DNA of 64,000 bases, taken from assembly GCF_000312525.1 (NCBI RefSeq), contig NZ_HE997452.1, positions 414,779 to 478,778 of the forward strand. Reading direction: 5' to 3'. Below are positions 6,636 through 16,951 of the stretch, piece after piece (positions within the stretch are counted from its first letter, which is position 1; every line of letters starts with the position of its first letter). The notes beneath the pieces are model-generated. The model made no database searches and was not told the origin of the DNA. It saw nothing but the letters and a program-made list of their open reading frames with translations. The position numbers and the translations under genes were made by a program. Source of the stretch: Bartonella florencae. GTDB lineage: Bacteria > Pseudomonadota > Alphaproteobacteria > Rhizobiales > Rhizobiaceae.

Positions 6636-9086
6636 ATGCATCAAAGTTCTTTTTCTTATGATTCATTAGAAGTGCAAAAATCTTACAGTTCAAGACTTCT
6701 TGAAATGTTTTTGCGTCAGATTGGTGTTTTCATTGGACTTGGGCTTTTGGGCTTTCTTATTTTTTGCGTTTTCGCTTTGGCAACTTGGAATGTTGCAGAT
6801 CCCTCATTAACGCATGCAAGTACAAATAGAATTACAAATTTTATGGGATGGCCAGGGGCAATTTTTGCAGATTTTGTCATGCAGTTTTTTGGTTTGGCTG
6901 GTCTTGGTGTGTTGTTGCCACCGTTGTTTTGGTCGTTTCTTTTGTTGGCACAAAAAAATATCTACAATTTATTGTTCCGCCTTTTTTTGTGGGTGGTCTC
7001 AACGATTTGTTTTTTAATTTCTTTTGCCCTTATGACACCTGTTGCTTCTTTTACCTATTGGCCATTGCCAATAGGATTGGGTGGGGTTTTGGGGGATAAG
7101 CTTTTAAGTATCCTTTATTCCATTTTTCCTATTTTTCTTTCTCCATTTCAGAATGTACTCTTGAGTCTTGTTGTTATAGTGTTGGGTTTTTTAATGGCTG
7201 CTTTTTCCGGTAATGTGGTATGGCGGCGCCGGATAAAAAAAAGTAAAGTAAAAAATGTCCACAAAAATGAAATTGTTGAACCTCTCTTCGATGAATTAGA
7301 AGATGCAGAGCATGCTGCAGATGAAGTACAGCATAGTTTTTTTGTGACAACTTTTGGAGCTATTTTACATCTTTTTTATTTTTTACAAGCACGTTTCTTG
7401 CGTCTTTTTTCCTTCAAAAATCGCTCTCAGGGGCGAGAAAAGTCAAAGTCATTGGGAAAGTCACTGGAGAGGATTGAACCAATTTTTGGAGATGAAAAAA
7501 CACAATGTCAGGAAAATCAAGATGAAACACGCGTTTTTCCTGTTAAAAAGCGTGCTTTGAAATCCTTCACAACTTCTGCAAATGGTGGTTTTCTCCTTCC
7601 CCATTTAGACTATCTTTCGGTTCCCCCCCCTTCGGTTCGGGATGCAAAACTTTCTCCTGCTGTTTTGAAAGCCAATTCTCAGGAACTTGAGGGGGTCTTG
7701 TTAGATTTTGGTGTGAAGGGAAAGATTATTGATGCACGTCCTGGTCCGGTGGTCACTTTGTATGAATTTGAACCTGCAGCCGGTATTAAATCTTCTCGTA
7801 TTATTGGTCTGGCAGATGATATTGCACGCTCAATGCGTGCGATTTCAGCACGTGTTGCTGTGGTACCAGGACGCAATGTCATTGGAATAGAATTACCCAA
7901 TGCAAAGCGTGAGATGGTTTATTTACGAGAAATGTTACAAGCGCAAGAATTTATTGACAGCAAAGCAAAATTGGGACTTGCTTTGGGTAAGACAATCGGG
8001 GGTGAGACGGTTATTGCGGATTTAGCAAAAATGCCTCATCTTTTGGTGGCAGGTACAACAGGATCGGGAAAATCTGTTGCCATTAATACCATGATTTTAT
8101 CGCTTCTTTATCGTATGACGCCTGAGCAATGTCGCCTCATCATGGTGGATCCGAAAATGCTTGAACTTTCGGTTTATGATGGCATTCCCCATTTGTTAAC
8201 ACCGGTGGTGACAGATCCTAAAAAAGCAGTGATTGCACTTAAATGGGCTGTGCGTGAAATGGAAGAGCGCTACAGTAAAATGTCAAAACTGAATGTGCGC
8301 AATATTGATGGATTTAATGCACGTCTTAAAGAAGCCGAAAGTCAGGGAGAGACAATGGTGCGTACCATTCAAGTTGGTTTTGATCATGAGACTGGTGAGC
8401 CTCTTTATGAAACAGAAACACTTGATTTTAGTCCTATGCCATATATCGTTGTTATTATTGATGAAATGGCCGATTTGATGATGGTTGCTGGTAAAGATAT
8501 TGAGGGAGCAGTACAACGCTTAGCACAAATGGCGCGTGCTGCCGGTATCCATGTGATTATGGCAACACAGCGTCCTTCGGTGGATGTGATCACAGGGACC
8601 ATTAAAGCCAATTTTCCTACACGTATTTCTTTTTCGGTGAGTTCAAAAATTGATAGTCGAACAATTCTTGGAGAACAGGGTGCTGAGCAATTGTTGGGAC
8701 AGGGAGATATGCTCTTTATGATGGGAGGAGGGCGTGTCCAACGTGTTCATGGACCTTTTGTGGCTGATGATGAAGTGGAACAGGTTGTAGGGCATCTCAA
8801 AGCGCAAGCACTTCCTGATTATTTAGAGACCATTACGCAGGAGGTGGCAGAAAATGATGCGGATACATCGCTGACTTCTCCTGCAGATGATCCTTATAGC
8901 CAAGCCGTGGCAATTGTTCTTCGCGATCGTAAGGCATCAACCTCTTATATTCAACGCCGTTTAGGTATTGGCTATAACCGTGCGGCTTCTTTGATTGAAC
9001 GAATGGAAGAAGAAGGTATTATTAGTGCGGCAAATCATGCAGGGAAGCGGGAAATTTTGGTTCCTGCCGAAGAAGAGCGCTTTTAA
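6636..9086 (+). CDS. ftsK: DNA translocase FtsK
   Basis: An 816-residue septal DNA pump that couples chromosome segregation and dimer resolution to cell division. The N-terminal 200 residues contain four or so membrane segments. A charged, low-conservation linker follows. The motor domain begins near residue 330 with Walker A GTTGSGKS (about 473-480) and Walker B IVVIIDEMADLMM (about 602-614), and also contains the MATQRPSVDVITG motif. The last 70 residues form the winged-helix gamma domain (RRLGIGYNRAASLIERMEEEG) that reads orienting DNA sequences and activates XerD. The linker has a C8 run at 7623-7630. The gene is monocistronic and is followed by decayed partial copies of its own gamma domain. 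Confidence 0.97.
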   Translation: MHQSSFSYDSLEVQKSYSSRLLEMFLRQIGVFIGLGLLGFLIFCVFALATWNVADPSLTHASTNRITNFMGWPGAIFADFVMQFFGLAGLGVLLPPLFWSFLLLAQKNIYNLLFRLFLWVVSTICFLISFALMTPVASFTYWPLPIGLGGVLGDKLLSILYSIFPIFLSPFQNVLLSLVVIVLGFLMAAFSGNVVWRRRIKKSKVKNVHKNEIVEPLFDELEDAEHAADEVQHSFFVTTFGAILHLFYFLQARFLRLFSFKNRSQGREKSKSLGKSLERIEPIFGDEKTQCQENQDETRVFPVKKRALKSFTTSANGGFLLPHLDYLSVPPPSVRDAKLSPAVLKANSQELEGVLLDFGVKGKIIDARPGPVVTLYEFEPAAGIKSSRIIGLADDIARSMRAISARVAVVPGRNVIGIELPNAKREMVYLREMLQAQEFIDSKAKLGLALGKTIGGETVIADLAKMPHLLVAGTTGSGKSVAINTMILSLLYRMTPEQCRLIMVDPKMLELSVYDGIPHLLTPVVTDPKKAVIALKWAVREMEERYSKMSKLNVRNIDGFNARLKEAESQGETMVRTIQVGFDHETGEPLYETETLDFSPMPYIVVIIDEMADLMMVAGKDIEGAVQRLAQMARAAGIHVIMATQRPSVDVITGTIKANFPTRISFSVSSKIDSRTILGEQGAEQLLGQGDMLFMMGGGRVQRVHGPFVADDEVEQVVGHLKAQALPDYLETITQEVAENDADTSLTSPADDPYSQAVAIVLRDRKASTSYIQRRLGIGYNRAASLIERMEEEGIISAANHAGKREILVPAEEERF

Positions 9087-9334
9087 AATGAAAACTTGGA
9101 GAGTCTTTTCAAACAAGATTTTTTTAAAAGGATGTTTCTTCATCAATTGTCGTTTAGTTATACAATAAATAGCCCTTGCTTTCGTGTATTATTATAAAAA
9201 CATTTTCTATTTTTTCTCTTAATGAAATGAAAAGAGCCTCTCAGTGAGCAAAAATGAGTCTTTTGGTACTTCATTTCTCTTTGAGGATTTATGATCATTT
9301 GTACTTCTTCGCTCATTAAGTGTAGGGAGAAAAA

Positions 9335-9375
9335 ATATCATAAGTTCAGCAAATAGTACGGGGAAAAGGGGAAAA
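9335..9375 (+). pseudogene. Short second remnant of the ftsK 3' end
   Basis: The segment around AAGTTCAGCAAATAGTACGG matches the last codons of ftsK, and even more closely the equivalent part of the larger remnant at 9388-9678 (GAGTTCAGCAAATGATGCGG). It suggests at least two rounds of 3'-end duplication. It has no coding potential. Confidence 0.5.
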
Positions 9376-9387
9376 TTTAATGACTTT

Positions 9388-9678
9388 TAAAGCTCAAAGG
9401 CAAATTGATTATTTGGCGAGCGTTACGCAAGAGATCGCAAAGAAGAGGGGGATTTTTCTTTGACTTCTGCTTTAGTAGATCATTTCTATAATCAAGCTGT
9501 TGCCCTCGTTCTTGGTGACCGTAAGGCTTCACGTCTTATATTCAACGCCGTTTAGGTATTGGCTATAATCGTGCAGCTTCATTGATTGAGCAAATGGAAG
9601 AAGAAGGTATGATTGAGTTCAGCAAATGATGCGGGGAAACGAGAGGTTGTGATGTCTGCCCAAGAAGAGCGTTTTTGA
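9388..9678 (+). pseudogene. Decayed partial copy of the ftsK gamma domain
   Basis: This stretch is clearly homologous to the last 290 bases of ftsK. Conserved pieces include CAAGCTGTTGCCCTCGTTCT, the segment coding for RRLGIGYNRAASLIEQMEEEG, and the final AAGAAGAGCGTTTT before the stop. Small deletions (for example after AAGGCTTCACG near 9530, where bases corresponding to two codons are reduced) and shifts break the frame, so it cannot be translated as one protein. It lies in the same orientation directly downstream of the parent gene, which indicates a local tandem duplication followed by decay. Without an alignment tool the exact ends are approximate. Confidence 0.88.
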
Positions 9679-9791
9679 AATAAAATCTTTTAATAGTTTT
9701 TTTAAAGAATATCTTTTTCTTTGAGAGAAGGGTATTTATCCATTATTCTACTTAAATTAGAAAATAAATATATTGCTTGGGAGCATTTTCT

Positions 9792-10421
9792 ATGAAAACG
9801 TCTTTTTTGCCACAAACACAAAGAAAAGTCTTTGGGTTTGTTGGAATTATTATCTTTTTGTGTTTCATTTCTCCTGCTTTTTCTCAATCATCTAATAAGG
9901 TGGCATCCAATAAGGTGGTAAAGGCGCAGAACATTGTTAATCAATTTGCGGCAATGAAAACAATGACAGGTGACTTTATTCAATTTAGTCCACAGGGGAA
10001 AATGTCTCAAGGAACGTTTTATCTAGAGCGGCCAGGAAAAATTCGTTTTATTTACAAAAAAATACCTCTACAAATTATTGCAGATGGCCGATTTATAGGA
10101 ATTAATAACCGCGCGCTGAATACTTGGAATTTTTCACAGCTTTCTCAAACGCCAATGAAATTTCTCTTAGATGATAAAGTTAATATATCATCTGGACGTT
10201 TATTTGCATTTCGTGAGGATCCAGGAGCAGTGACGATTGTTTTGCAGGATAAAAGCATGGGGCCAGGGCAAATTAGGATGGTTTTTGATTCCAAAAGCGC
10301 TGATTTACGGCAATGGACAATTGTTGATCAACAGAATTTAGAGACCACTGTTCAAATTATGAATGTACGTACAGGTGTGCGGTTTGTCGATGGGATGTTT
10401 ACACTTCCCTCGAAGAAATAG
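9792..10421 (+). CDS. lolA: Outer-membrane lipoprotein carrier protein LolA
   Basis: The ATG at 9792 is chosen because GGGAG lies 8 bases upstream; an in-frame TTG at 9777 has no such site. The 209-residue product has a signal peptide (hydrophobic residues about 15-31, ending in PAFS) and the LolA/LolB half-barrel fold: MTGDFIQFSPQGKMSQGTFYLERPGKIRF, then ADGRFIGINN. LolA is the periplasmic chaperone that takes lipoproteins from LolCDE to the outer membrane. The location between ftsK and exonuclease III fits the arrangement in many alphaproteobacteria, in which lolA follows ftsK. It is closely followed (26 bp) by xth and probably co-transcribed with it. Confidence 0.93.
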   Translation: MKTSFLPQTQRKVFGFVGIIIFLCFISPAFSQSSNKVASNKVVKAQNIVNQFAAMKTMTGDFIQFSPQGKMSQGTFYLERPGKIRFIYKKIPLQIIADGRFIGINNRALNTWNFSQLSQTPMKFLLDDKVNISSGRLFAFREDPGAVTIVLQDKSMGPGQIRMVFDSKSADLRQWTIVDQQNLETTVQIMNVRTGVRFVDGMFTLPSKK

Positions 10422-10447
10422 AGAGTTGTTTTTCATTGGGGAAAAAG

Positions 10448-11263
10448 ATGGTCTTTCGTATTGCAACTTGGAATATTAACTCTATTCGTTTGCGTCTTGC
10501 ACAGGTTTTTCAGTATTTGGAACTCTTTCCAGCTGATATCCTGTGTCTACAGGAGACAAAATGTCCAGATGCTTTCTTTCCAGTGGAGGCTTTTAGAGCT
10601 ATTGGATATAAGCATATCGCATTCAGTGGACAAAAATCCTACAATGGTGTGGCAATTGTGTCGCGTTTGCCTTTTAAAAGTGTTGAAAAGCGTTCCTTTT
10701 GTCAAAAGGAAGATTGTCGTTATATTTCAGTCATTGTTGAAGTCTGTGGCAGAGAGATACAAATTCATAATTTTTACGTTCCTGCTGGGGGAGACGTGCC
10801 TGATGCTGATGTCAATGAAAAATTTCGCCATAAACTTGATTTCCTAGAAGAAATGTTTGCTATCCGTGCAGATCAAGGAAATGGCCTTTCTTCTCTTTTG
10901 CTGGGGGATTTGAATATTGCTCCTCTGGTTGATGATGTTTGGTCTCATCAACAGTTGCTGAAGGTTGTAAGCCATACACCCATTGAAACAGAACGTTTAC
11001 AGGCTTTATGCCATCAAGGGGGCTGGGTTGATTTGATGCGGTTGCAGTTTCCCGTTCCTACTAAGCTTTATACATGGTGGAGTTATCGTGCTCGTGATTG
11101 GGAGCTTGCTGATCGTGGACGGCGGCTGGATCATATTTGGTCTTCTCCAGATTTAGCGCCTTTTATGGCTGATCTGTCAGTTTTTCGTGCTGCACGGGGG
11201 TGGAAGCAACCTTCAGATCATGTGCCAGTGCAAACTGTATTTGATTTTTTGCATCAATTTTGA
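10448..11263 (+). CDS. xth: Exodeoxyribonuclease III (AP endonuclease)
   Basis: A 271-residue enzyme of the exonuclease III/APE1 family, which cuts DNA at abasic sites and removes nucleotides from 3' ends during base excision repair. Signatures in order are ATWNINSIRLR near the N-terminus, LCLQETKCPD with the metal-binding Glu, SYNGVAIVSR, LLGDLNIAP with catalytic Asp and Asn, RRLDHIW, and SDHVPV with the catalytic His at the C-terminus. All key residues are present and the length is normal. The start is the ATG at 10448, preceded by a GGGG-A-rich purine tract. It follows lolA with a short gap and is followed by the efflux operon. Confidence 0.95.
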   Translation: MVFRIATWNINSIRLRLAQVFQYLELFPADILCLQETKCPDAFFPVEAFRAIGYKHIAFSGQKSYNGVAIVSRLPFKSVEKRSFCQKEDCRYISVIVEVCGREIQIHNFYVPAGGDVPDADVNEKFRHKLDFLEEMFAIRADQGNGLSSLLLGDLNIAPLVDDVWSHQQLLKVVSHTPIETERLQALCHQGGWVDLMRLQFPVPTKLYTWWSYRARDWELADRGRRLDHIWSSPDLAPFMADLSVFRAARGWKQPSDHVPVQTVFDFLHQF

Positions 11264-11324
11264 AATAACAGGTAAATAAAATATTAATATTCGTAATTGA
11301 TTCTGAAGAAATATGGGAGACTCG

Positions 11325-12821
11325 ATGTATATCAGAAATCTCAAAGGGGTTGTTTCTAGCAGATTACTTTATAGTATTTTGTTGTGTTTTTTTATATTAT
11401 CAGGATGTATGGTTGGGCCTAATTACCAGAAAACATCTTTTCGTGTTCCTGCACATTGGGGGCAACAGTCTGCGCAGACTGCTGGGCATGCGGTCACAAT
11501 TGCTGGTTGGTGGCGGAGTTTGAATGATCCTGTTTTGAATGCCTTAATGAATGATGCAATTGCTGAAAATAATAATGTTGCTATTGCCAAAGCACGGGTG
11601 CGCGAGGCACGTGCCACTTTAGGGCAAACTGTCGGTTCTCTTTTGCCAAATGTGGCAAATTCAGTTTCAGGAACGCGTAGCAATTCTGCATCATCTGATG
11701 GGGGGATAGGAAAATATTTCACGCAATATCGTGGTGGTTTTGATGCCAGCTGGGAACTTGATTTTTTTGGTGGGCATAAGCGGGCTGTTGAGGCAGCACG
11801 TTATGGTCTTGAAGCTTCTGTGGAAGATATGCGTGCGACCATGGTGACGTTGCTTGGAGATGTGGCAACAAATTATGTTCAGTTACGCGGTTGGCAGCAA
11901 AAACTGTTGCTTGTACGGCAAATTGCTTCATCACAACGTAAAACATATGAATTAATACGGAGCAGATTAACGGCTGGTGATGCTTCAGAGCTTGATGTTT
12001 CAAATGCAGAGGCACAAGTGGCAAATACAGAGGCAGATATATCGCAAATGGAAGCAAATTTGGCAATGAGCATTCATCGCTTGTCTGTCTTAACAGGTCG
12101 TGTGCCTACAGCATTGCAAGATCTTTTACAAAAAAATGCAAAACACGCGAAAATTCCGCAACCAAAATGGCCAATACCAGCAGGAATTCCAGCTGATATT
12201 TTGTTAACACGTCCCGATTTGCGACGAGCTGAGCGTCAATATGCGCAGGCAACAGCGCGGATTGGTCAACGTCAAGCAGATCTTTATCCATCATTGACTT
12301 TAACCGGTAATATTTCAACCGCAGCAGAGACAATAAATCAATTGTGGAAAAATTCAACAATTGGCTGGTCTTTTGGACCTGGGCTTCGTTTTCCTTTGTT
12401 TAATGGAGGGCAGATTATGGCTTCTGTTGAAGTGGCGCGCGCACAGCGTGATCAGGCTTTTATTGCTTATCGTTCTGCTGTGTTGGGTGCTTTAGAAGAT
12501 GTGGAAAATGCGCTGGTAAGATTAACCAAAGAACATCAGCGTTTAGAAAAGCTTATCATCGCAGATAGAGCTTCTTTGCATTCTTTACAGCTTTCACGCC
12601 GCCTTTTTGAAAATGGAAATACTAGCTTCCTTGAATTATTAAATGCTAATCGTTCCTATTATTCTGCGCAAATGGCACTTAAAGATAGTCGTGTTTCTTT
12701 GGTTACTCAATATATTGCGTTGATGAAGGCGTTGGGTGGTGGTTGGGATGGTGTCGTTGATGTGTCGCGTCCAGAAGTTGTCGATGCTGTACACCGTTCA
12801 CGTACAAAGGTAGGGCAATGA
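11325..12821 (+). CDS. NodT/TolC-family outer membrane efflux lipoprotein
   Basis: A protein of about 498 residues with a lipoprotein signal peptide: a hydrophobic core ends in LSGC, with the acylated Cys at residue 28, followed by MVGPNYQ, the hallmark start of RND-type outer membrane factors. Two repeats of outer membrane efflux domain follow (for example SWELDFFGGHKRAVEAAR and FGPGLRFPLFNGGQI), which build the barrel and periplasmic tunnel as a trimer. An ATG at 11313 is also possible, but the ATG at 11325 is preceded by GGGAG. The stop overlaps the start of the membrane-fusion gene (ATGA), and with the MacB-like gene it forms a complete three-gene tripartite exporter operon. Confidence 0.92.
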   Translation: MYIRNLKGVVSSRLLYSILLCFFILSGCMVGPNYQKTSFRVPAHWGQQSAQTAGHAVTIAGWWRSLNDPVLNALMNDAIAENNNVAIAKARVREARATLGQTVGSLLPNVANSVSGTRSNSASSDGGIGKYFTQYRGGFDASWELDFFGGHKRAVEAARYGLEASVEDMRATMVTLLGDVATNYVQLRGWQQKLLLVRQIASSQRKTYELIRSRLTAGDASELDVSNAEAQVANTEADISQMEANLAMSIHRLSVLTGRVPTALQDLLQKNAKHAKIPQPKWPIPAGIPADILLTRPDLRRAERQYAQATARIGQRQADLYPSLTLTGNISTAAETINQLWKNSTIGWSFGPGLRFPLFNGGQIMASVEVARAQRDQAFIAYRSAVLGALEDVENALVRLTKEHQRLEKLIIADRASLHSLQLSRRLFENGNTSFLELLNANRSYYSAQMALKDSRVSLVTQYIALMKALGGGWDGVVDVSRPEVVDAVHRSRTKVGQ

Positions 12822-14038
12822 AAAAAAATACCATAAAAGATTTTATAAAAAAACGCAAAAAACTTTCCCTCTTTTTAACTGTTCTGTTCTTTATCATCTT
12901 ATTATGGTTGCGTTCTGTTTTTTTTGGAACATCAACGCCGGCTTATATGACAGCAGTGGTAAAACGTGGTGATATCGAGGAAAGTGTTTTGACTTCTGGT
13001 CTTGTGCGTCCTTATCGGTTAGTGGCTGTTGGTGCGCGCGCAACAGGGCGTGTGGTGTCTATGCGTGTTGCCCCTGGAAGTGTTGTTAAAGAAGGCGATC
13101 TCTTGGCAGAAATTGATCCTACAGATCAAGAAAATGATCTGAAAAGAAAAAAAGCTGCTTTATCTCACTATCATGCAAGTTTGGTGGAACAAGAAGCCTA
13201 TCTCGCTCTTGCACAGAAAAACTTAGAACGTCAGAAAAAAATGATCGAAGCACGGGCGATTTCACGAGCAAATCTCGATGATGCTGTAACACAGGTAAAA
13301 ATACGCGAAGCGCAAATTGCTCAGCTGCGTCAGCAGATTATACAGGCACAAATTGATGTGGAGAGTGCAGAGGTCAATCTAGGGTATACACGGATAACCG
13401 CCCCTTCAGCTGGAACGGTTTTGGCAACGGTTGTTGAAGAAGGACAGAACGTGAATGCGGTGCAATCTGCGCCAACAATTGTTATTTTAGGTGATTTGTC
13501 AAAAATGACAATCAAAGCACAAATTTCAGAAGCTGATATTCTTAAAGTTCAGGTGGGGCAACCTCTTTATTTTACGGTTTTGGGGAGTGTACAACGTCGT
13601 TATGAAGGCGTTCTAGAAAAGGTAGAACCAGCTCCTGAATCCATTCGTGCCGATGTGAGTATCAATCCTAGTATGAGAGAGTCTAATTCTCTCACATCAT
13701 CGGCTATTTATTATAATGGAATTGTGCATGTGGATAATAAAGATAATTTTTTGCGGACTTATATGACCGCGCAAGTGCATATTATCTTAGGGCGTGCTCA
13801 GAATGTTTTGTTGGTACCAAGTGACGCTTTGCGTGATGAGACAAAGGAGCGTACAGCATGGGTTTCTGTTTTGGTCGGGAAAGATAAAGTGGTGGCAAGA
13901 CAAGTGACCGTTGGGCTTAATAACAAAATTATGGCAGAGATTGTTTCAGGGCTTCATGAGGGTGATGTGGTTATTACAGGTTCGCCTAATGGAGTTATGC
14001 CAAATGTTCCTCATGAATATAGCGAGAATGAGAATTAA
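12818..14038 (+). CDS. macA: MacA-like periplasmic membrane-fusion protein
   Basis: A 406-residue HlyD/RND-type adaptor. One N-terminal membrane anchor (about residues 15-33) follows a Lys-rich cytoplasmic start. It is followed by a lipoyl half (VVSMRVAPGSVVKEGDLLAEIDP), a coiled-coil hairpin (about residues 95-175), the second lipoyl half (ITAPSAGTVLATVVEEGQNV) and beta-barrel domains. MacA stimulates the ATPase of MacB and links it to the outer membrane channel. It overlaps the upstream outer membrane factor gene by 4 bp and precedes macB by 3 bp, so the three are translationally coupled. The substrate is not evident; family members export macrolides, peptides, siderophores or haem precursors. 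Confidence 0.9.
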   Translation: MKKNTIKDFIKKRKKLSLFLTVLFFIILLWLRSVFFGTSTPAYMTAVVKRGDIEESVLTSGLVRPYRLVAVGARATGRVVSMRVAPGSVVKEGDLLAEIDPTDQENDLKRKKAALSHYHASLVEQEAYLALAQKNLERQKKMIEARAISRANLDDAVTQVKIREAQIAQLRQQIIQAQIDVESAEVNLGYTRITAPSAGTVLATVVEEGQNVNAVQSAPTIVILGDLSKMTIKAQISEADILKVQVGQPLYFTVLGSVQRRYEGVLEKVEPAPESIRADVSINPSMRESNSLTSSAIYYNGIVHVDNKDNFLRTYMTAQVHIILGRAQNVLLVPSDALRDETKERTAWVSVLVGKDKVVARQVTVGLNNKIMAEIVSGLHEGDVVITGSPNGVMPNVPHEYSENEN

Positions 14039-14041
14039 ACC

Positions 14042-16027
14042 ATGAAGACAGAGAAAGAAGATGCTGTTCTCGTTTTAGAAAATATTGCGCGCACGTTTCC
14101 TGCTGGTGAGACATTTGTTACTGTTTTGAAAAATATCAATCTTACCATTAAATGCGGTGAAATGGTAGCGATTGTGGGAGCTTCTGGTTCAGGAAAATCC
14201 ACGTTGATGAATATTTTGGGCTGTCTTGATCGTCCAACTTCTGGTCGTTATTGGATTTCAGGAAAAGAAATAGCCATCCTTTCTACTGATGAATTATCTG
14301 CTTTGCGGCGTAATCGTTTTGGATTTATTTTCCAGCGCTATCATTTGCTTAATGAATTGACAGCGCTTGGCAATGTGGAAATTCCAGCTATTTATGCAGG
14401 ATATGCACCAAGTGTGAGAAAAAAACGTGCAAGGGACCTTTTAATACGCTTGGGTATGGGAGACCGCATCCATCATCGTCCAAACCAGCTTTCAGGAGGA
14501 CAGCAACAACGTGTGTCAATTGCTCGGGCACTCATGAATAATGCTGAGGTTATTCTTGCTGATGAGCCAACAGGAGCACTAGACAAAAAAAGTGGGCAAG
14601 AAGTCTTGCGTATTCTCGATGAACTGCATCAAGAAGGGCGCACCATTATCATTGTTACCCATGATATGGAGGTAGCTAAAAGAGCAAATCGTATTATTGA
14701 AATCAGTGATGGAGAAATTATTGCTGATAAGTCCTCAAAAGATGTAAAAACGAAAGCGAATGCTCAACCTCTTCAAGAGAAAAAAAATCTACAAGATCCC
14801 AAAACACTTGGTTTTTTTCGTTCTTTTGCTGAACGGTTTCGTGAAGCATTTGTTATGGCGTTGTTGGCAATGAATGCGCACCGAATGCGGACTTTTTTAA
14901 CAATGCTTGGGGTCATTATCGGTATTGGGGCGATTATTGCTATGGTTGCTTTGGGAAATGGTACACGGGAAAAAATACTGGAAAATTTTAAGAGTTTGGG
15001 GTCTAACACGTTAACAATTTTGCCTGGAAAAAGCCTCTCTGATCCACAAGCAGAGAAAATAACCAGTTTGGTGGAAGCAGATGCAGAAGCTCTGTCTGGG
15101 TTGTTCTATGTTGCTGGTGTAACGCCTCAGATTTCAGCAAACTCTACGATTCGTTTTGGTTCTGTTGAAGTTAATGCTGTAATTTCTGGGGTAGGGGAAC
15201 AATATTTTCAAACACAGGGACTTAAAGCTGTTCAAGGGCAGCTGTTTGATCAAAAAAGTGTGCATGAGCGGGCGGTTGAACTCGTCATTGAAAAAGAAGC
15301 ACTGGCAGCGCTTTTTCCTCATGGTCATGGGAGTCCCATAGGAAAAATTGTTCATTTGGGTAATGTTCCTGCGCGCATCATTGGTGTGGTAGATCCGCAA
15401 CATATGGGAGGAGGTACCTCAAGTACGTTGCAGGTTTATTTGCCTTATACAACCTTACAAACACGTTTTCTTGGCACAACACAAGTTCGGGCTATTACCG
15501 TGAAGATTGCTGATCATATTGATTCAAATTTAGCGGAGAAGATGGTAAAGCGTTTCCTTATTATGCGCCACGGTGGAGAGGATTTTTTCATTAGAAATTC
15601 TCAATTCTTTCGTGATCGTATCACGGAAAGCACACATATTTTAACGCTTTTGGTGTCTTCTATTGCTGCTATTTCATTGATTGTGGGTGGTATTGGGGTG
15701 ATGAATATTATGCTGGTGACTGTTTCGGAGCGGATCAATGAAATTGGGGTGCGTATGGCAGTGGGGGCGCGTCAGAGTGATATTTTGCAGCAATTTCTCA
15801 TTGAAGCAATCTTGGTGTGTGTCATTGGGGGTGGACTTGGAATTCTCTTTGGTCTTTCTATCGGTGGTTTGTTTTTGCTCTTTAAGGCACCTATTCACCT
15901 CGTCTATACGTTGGATTCGATCATTATATCTCTTACTTTTTCCACTCTCATCGGGATATGTTTTGGCTTTTCGCCTGCACGGCAAGCTTCACGGCTTGAC
16001 CCTGTTGTTGCTCTCTCGCGTGATTAA
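14042..16027 (+). CDS. macB: MacB-like ABC exporter (ATPase fused to permease)
   Basis: A 661-residue protein with the MacB layout. The N-terminal nucleotide-binding domain has Walker [14 protein letters not shown] (about 42-54), signature [15 protein letters not shown] and Walker [14 protein letters not shown] membrane segment ([21 protein letters not shown], near residue 290) follows. Next comes a large periplasmic domain, and then three C-terminal FtsX-type membrane segments with the family motif [16 protein letters not shown]. MacB is a mechanotransmission-type pump that works on periplasmic substrate with MacA and a TolC-like channel, both encoded immediately upstream. It is the last gene of the operon; a spacer of more than 900 bp follows. 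Confidence 0.93.
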   Translation: MKTEKEDAVLVLENIARTFPAGETFVTVLKNINLTIKCGEMVAIVGASGSGKSTLMNILGCLDRPTSGRYWISGKEIAILSTDELSALRRNRFGFIFQRYHLLNELTALGNVEIPAIYAGYAPSVRKKRARDLLIRLGMGDRIHHRPNQLSGGQQQRVSIARALMNNAEVILADEPTGALDKKSGQEVLRILDELHQEGRTIIIVTHDMEVAKRANRIIEISDGEIIADKSSKDVKTKANAQPLQEKKNLQDPKTLGFFRSFAERFREAFVMALLAMNAHRMRTFLTMLGVIIGIGAIIAMVALGNGTREKILENFKSLGSNTLTILPGKSLSDPQAEKITSLVEADAEALSGLFYVAGVTPQISANSTIRFGSVEVNAVISGVGEQYFQTQGLKAVQGQLFDQKSVHERAVELVIEKEALAALFPHGHGSPIGKIVHLGNVPARIIGVVDPQHMGGGTSSTLQVYLPYTTLQTRFLGTTQVRAITVKIADHIDSNLAEKMVKRFLIMRHGGEDFFIRNSQFFRDRITESTHILTLLVSSIAAISLIVGGIGVMNIMLVTVSERINEIGVRMAVGARQSDILQQFLIEAILVCVIGGGLGILFGLSIGGLFLLFKAPIHLVYTLDSIIISLTFSTLIGICFGFSPARQASRLDPVVALSRD

Positions 16028-16937
16028 GTGGGTTATCAACCTAAGGCATGTTTGTTGTTGCTGTTCATAGGGAATGGAGTGTTTGCGAAGAGAAATATGG
16101 CGAGGTATGCTGTGTGAAGTATTGAAGCTCATGTTTAGGCCGTGAATTATCATGATGTTAGAACTGCGTAAGAAAGAAAAATAAGCCGTTTTATGGGTTA
16201 AAGATGACATTAAAAAACTGCAGGGGACTTTTGCCTTAAAAATTAAAGCTTATGGGTTTTGTATGAAAAAAACATTCGGTTCTCTTTGAAGTTAGGCATT
16301 TTTTCTCCGATGTATAGAAGTTGTTTTATGCATGAGGGTAAGATATCCATATAAAAGCAGGAGGTGGTCGAATTTCTAGATTTTCTAGAATCCTGTATTC
16401 TGCAAAGGCTTAAAACAATTGTAACTTTTGTGTTGATTTTAAAAGTGATGATAGGTGGTGCATTTTGTTGTGCTGAAGTTTTTACAAGGACATTCAGATG
16501 TCTAAAATGCCTGTTAATTTATGCCAAACGGTTTTGTGCAGCCGGTGGTGTTTGATAGATAAAGAGTGTGAAATTGTTTATAGTATTTGTAGGTTTGTTT
16601 TCTGTGTGTACTTAGATGTATTAAAAAGTGTAAAGTTGTAAAAAGATAGGATTTTTAAGCTGTTTAGATCATCTTTGTAAGAAAGATATAGCCATACAAA
16701 TTGAAAAGCGAGCGCGGTGTGAATGGAATGCTGTATTGAACAGGGATGCAGGGGAACAATAAGCTATACTCCTTGGGCTTAGAGTGAAATTTTATTCATT
16801 TATTTTATTCTGTTTAGAAAATATTTCATTGTAAATAATGAGTCGATTCAATAGATGTAGCAGTCTAAAGTTTTTTAGCAAGCGTAATAGACATTGATGA
16901 GTTTGTTGAGATGCGATAATTGAAGGTATTTTAAATT
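16028..16937. other. Long spacer before the restriction-modification gene
   Basis: About 900 bp with no convincing gene. Short frames (for example 16364-16555, plus strand) have no homology I recognise and poor start sites. The segment likely contains the promoter of the restriction-modification gene close to its right end. Its degenerate look, together with the 650-bp spacer on the other side, suggests that the enzyme gene was inserted as an isolated unit. Confidence 0.45.
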
Positions 16938-16947
16938 GGGGGGGGGG
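16938..16947 (+). repeat. G10 homopolymer in the ribosome-binding position
   Basis: Ten consecutive G lie 4 bases before the ATG of the large restriction-modification gene, followed by AAGC. The run occupies the place of the Shine-Dalgarno sequence. Such runs gain or lose bases by polymerase slippage. A change here would alter spacing or mRNA structure rather than the reading frame, because a TGA closes the frame upstream at 16907-16909. Confidence 0.85.
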
Positions 16948-16951
16948 AAGC

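Noticed and set aside
7623-7630. C8 run in the ftsK linker as a phase-variation site
   Set aside because: Shorter than the G10 runs and inside an essential gene's linker with an intact frame; listed only in the ftsK entry.
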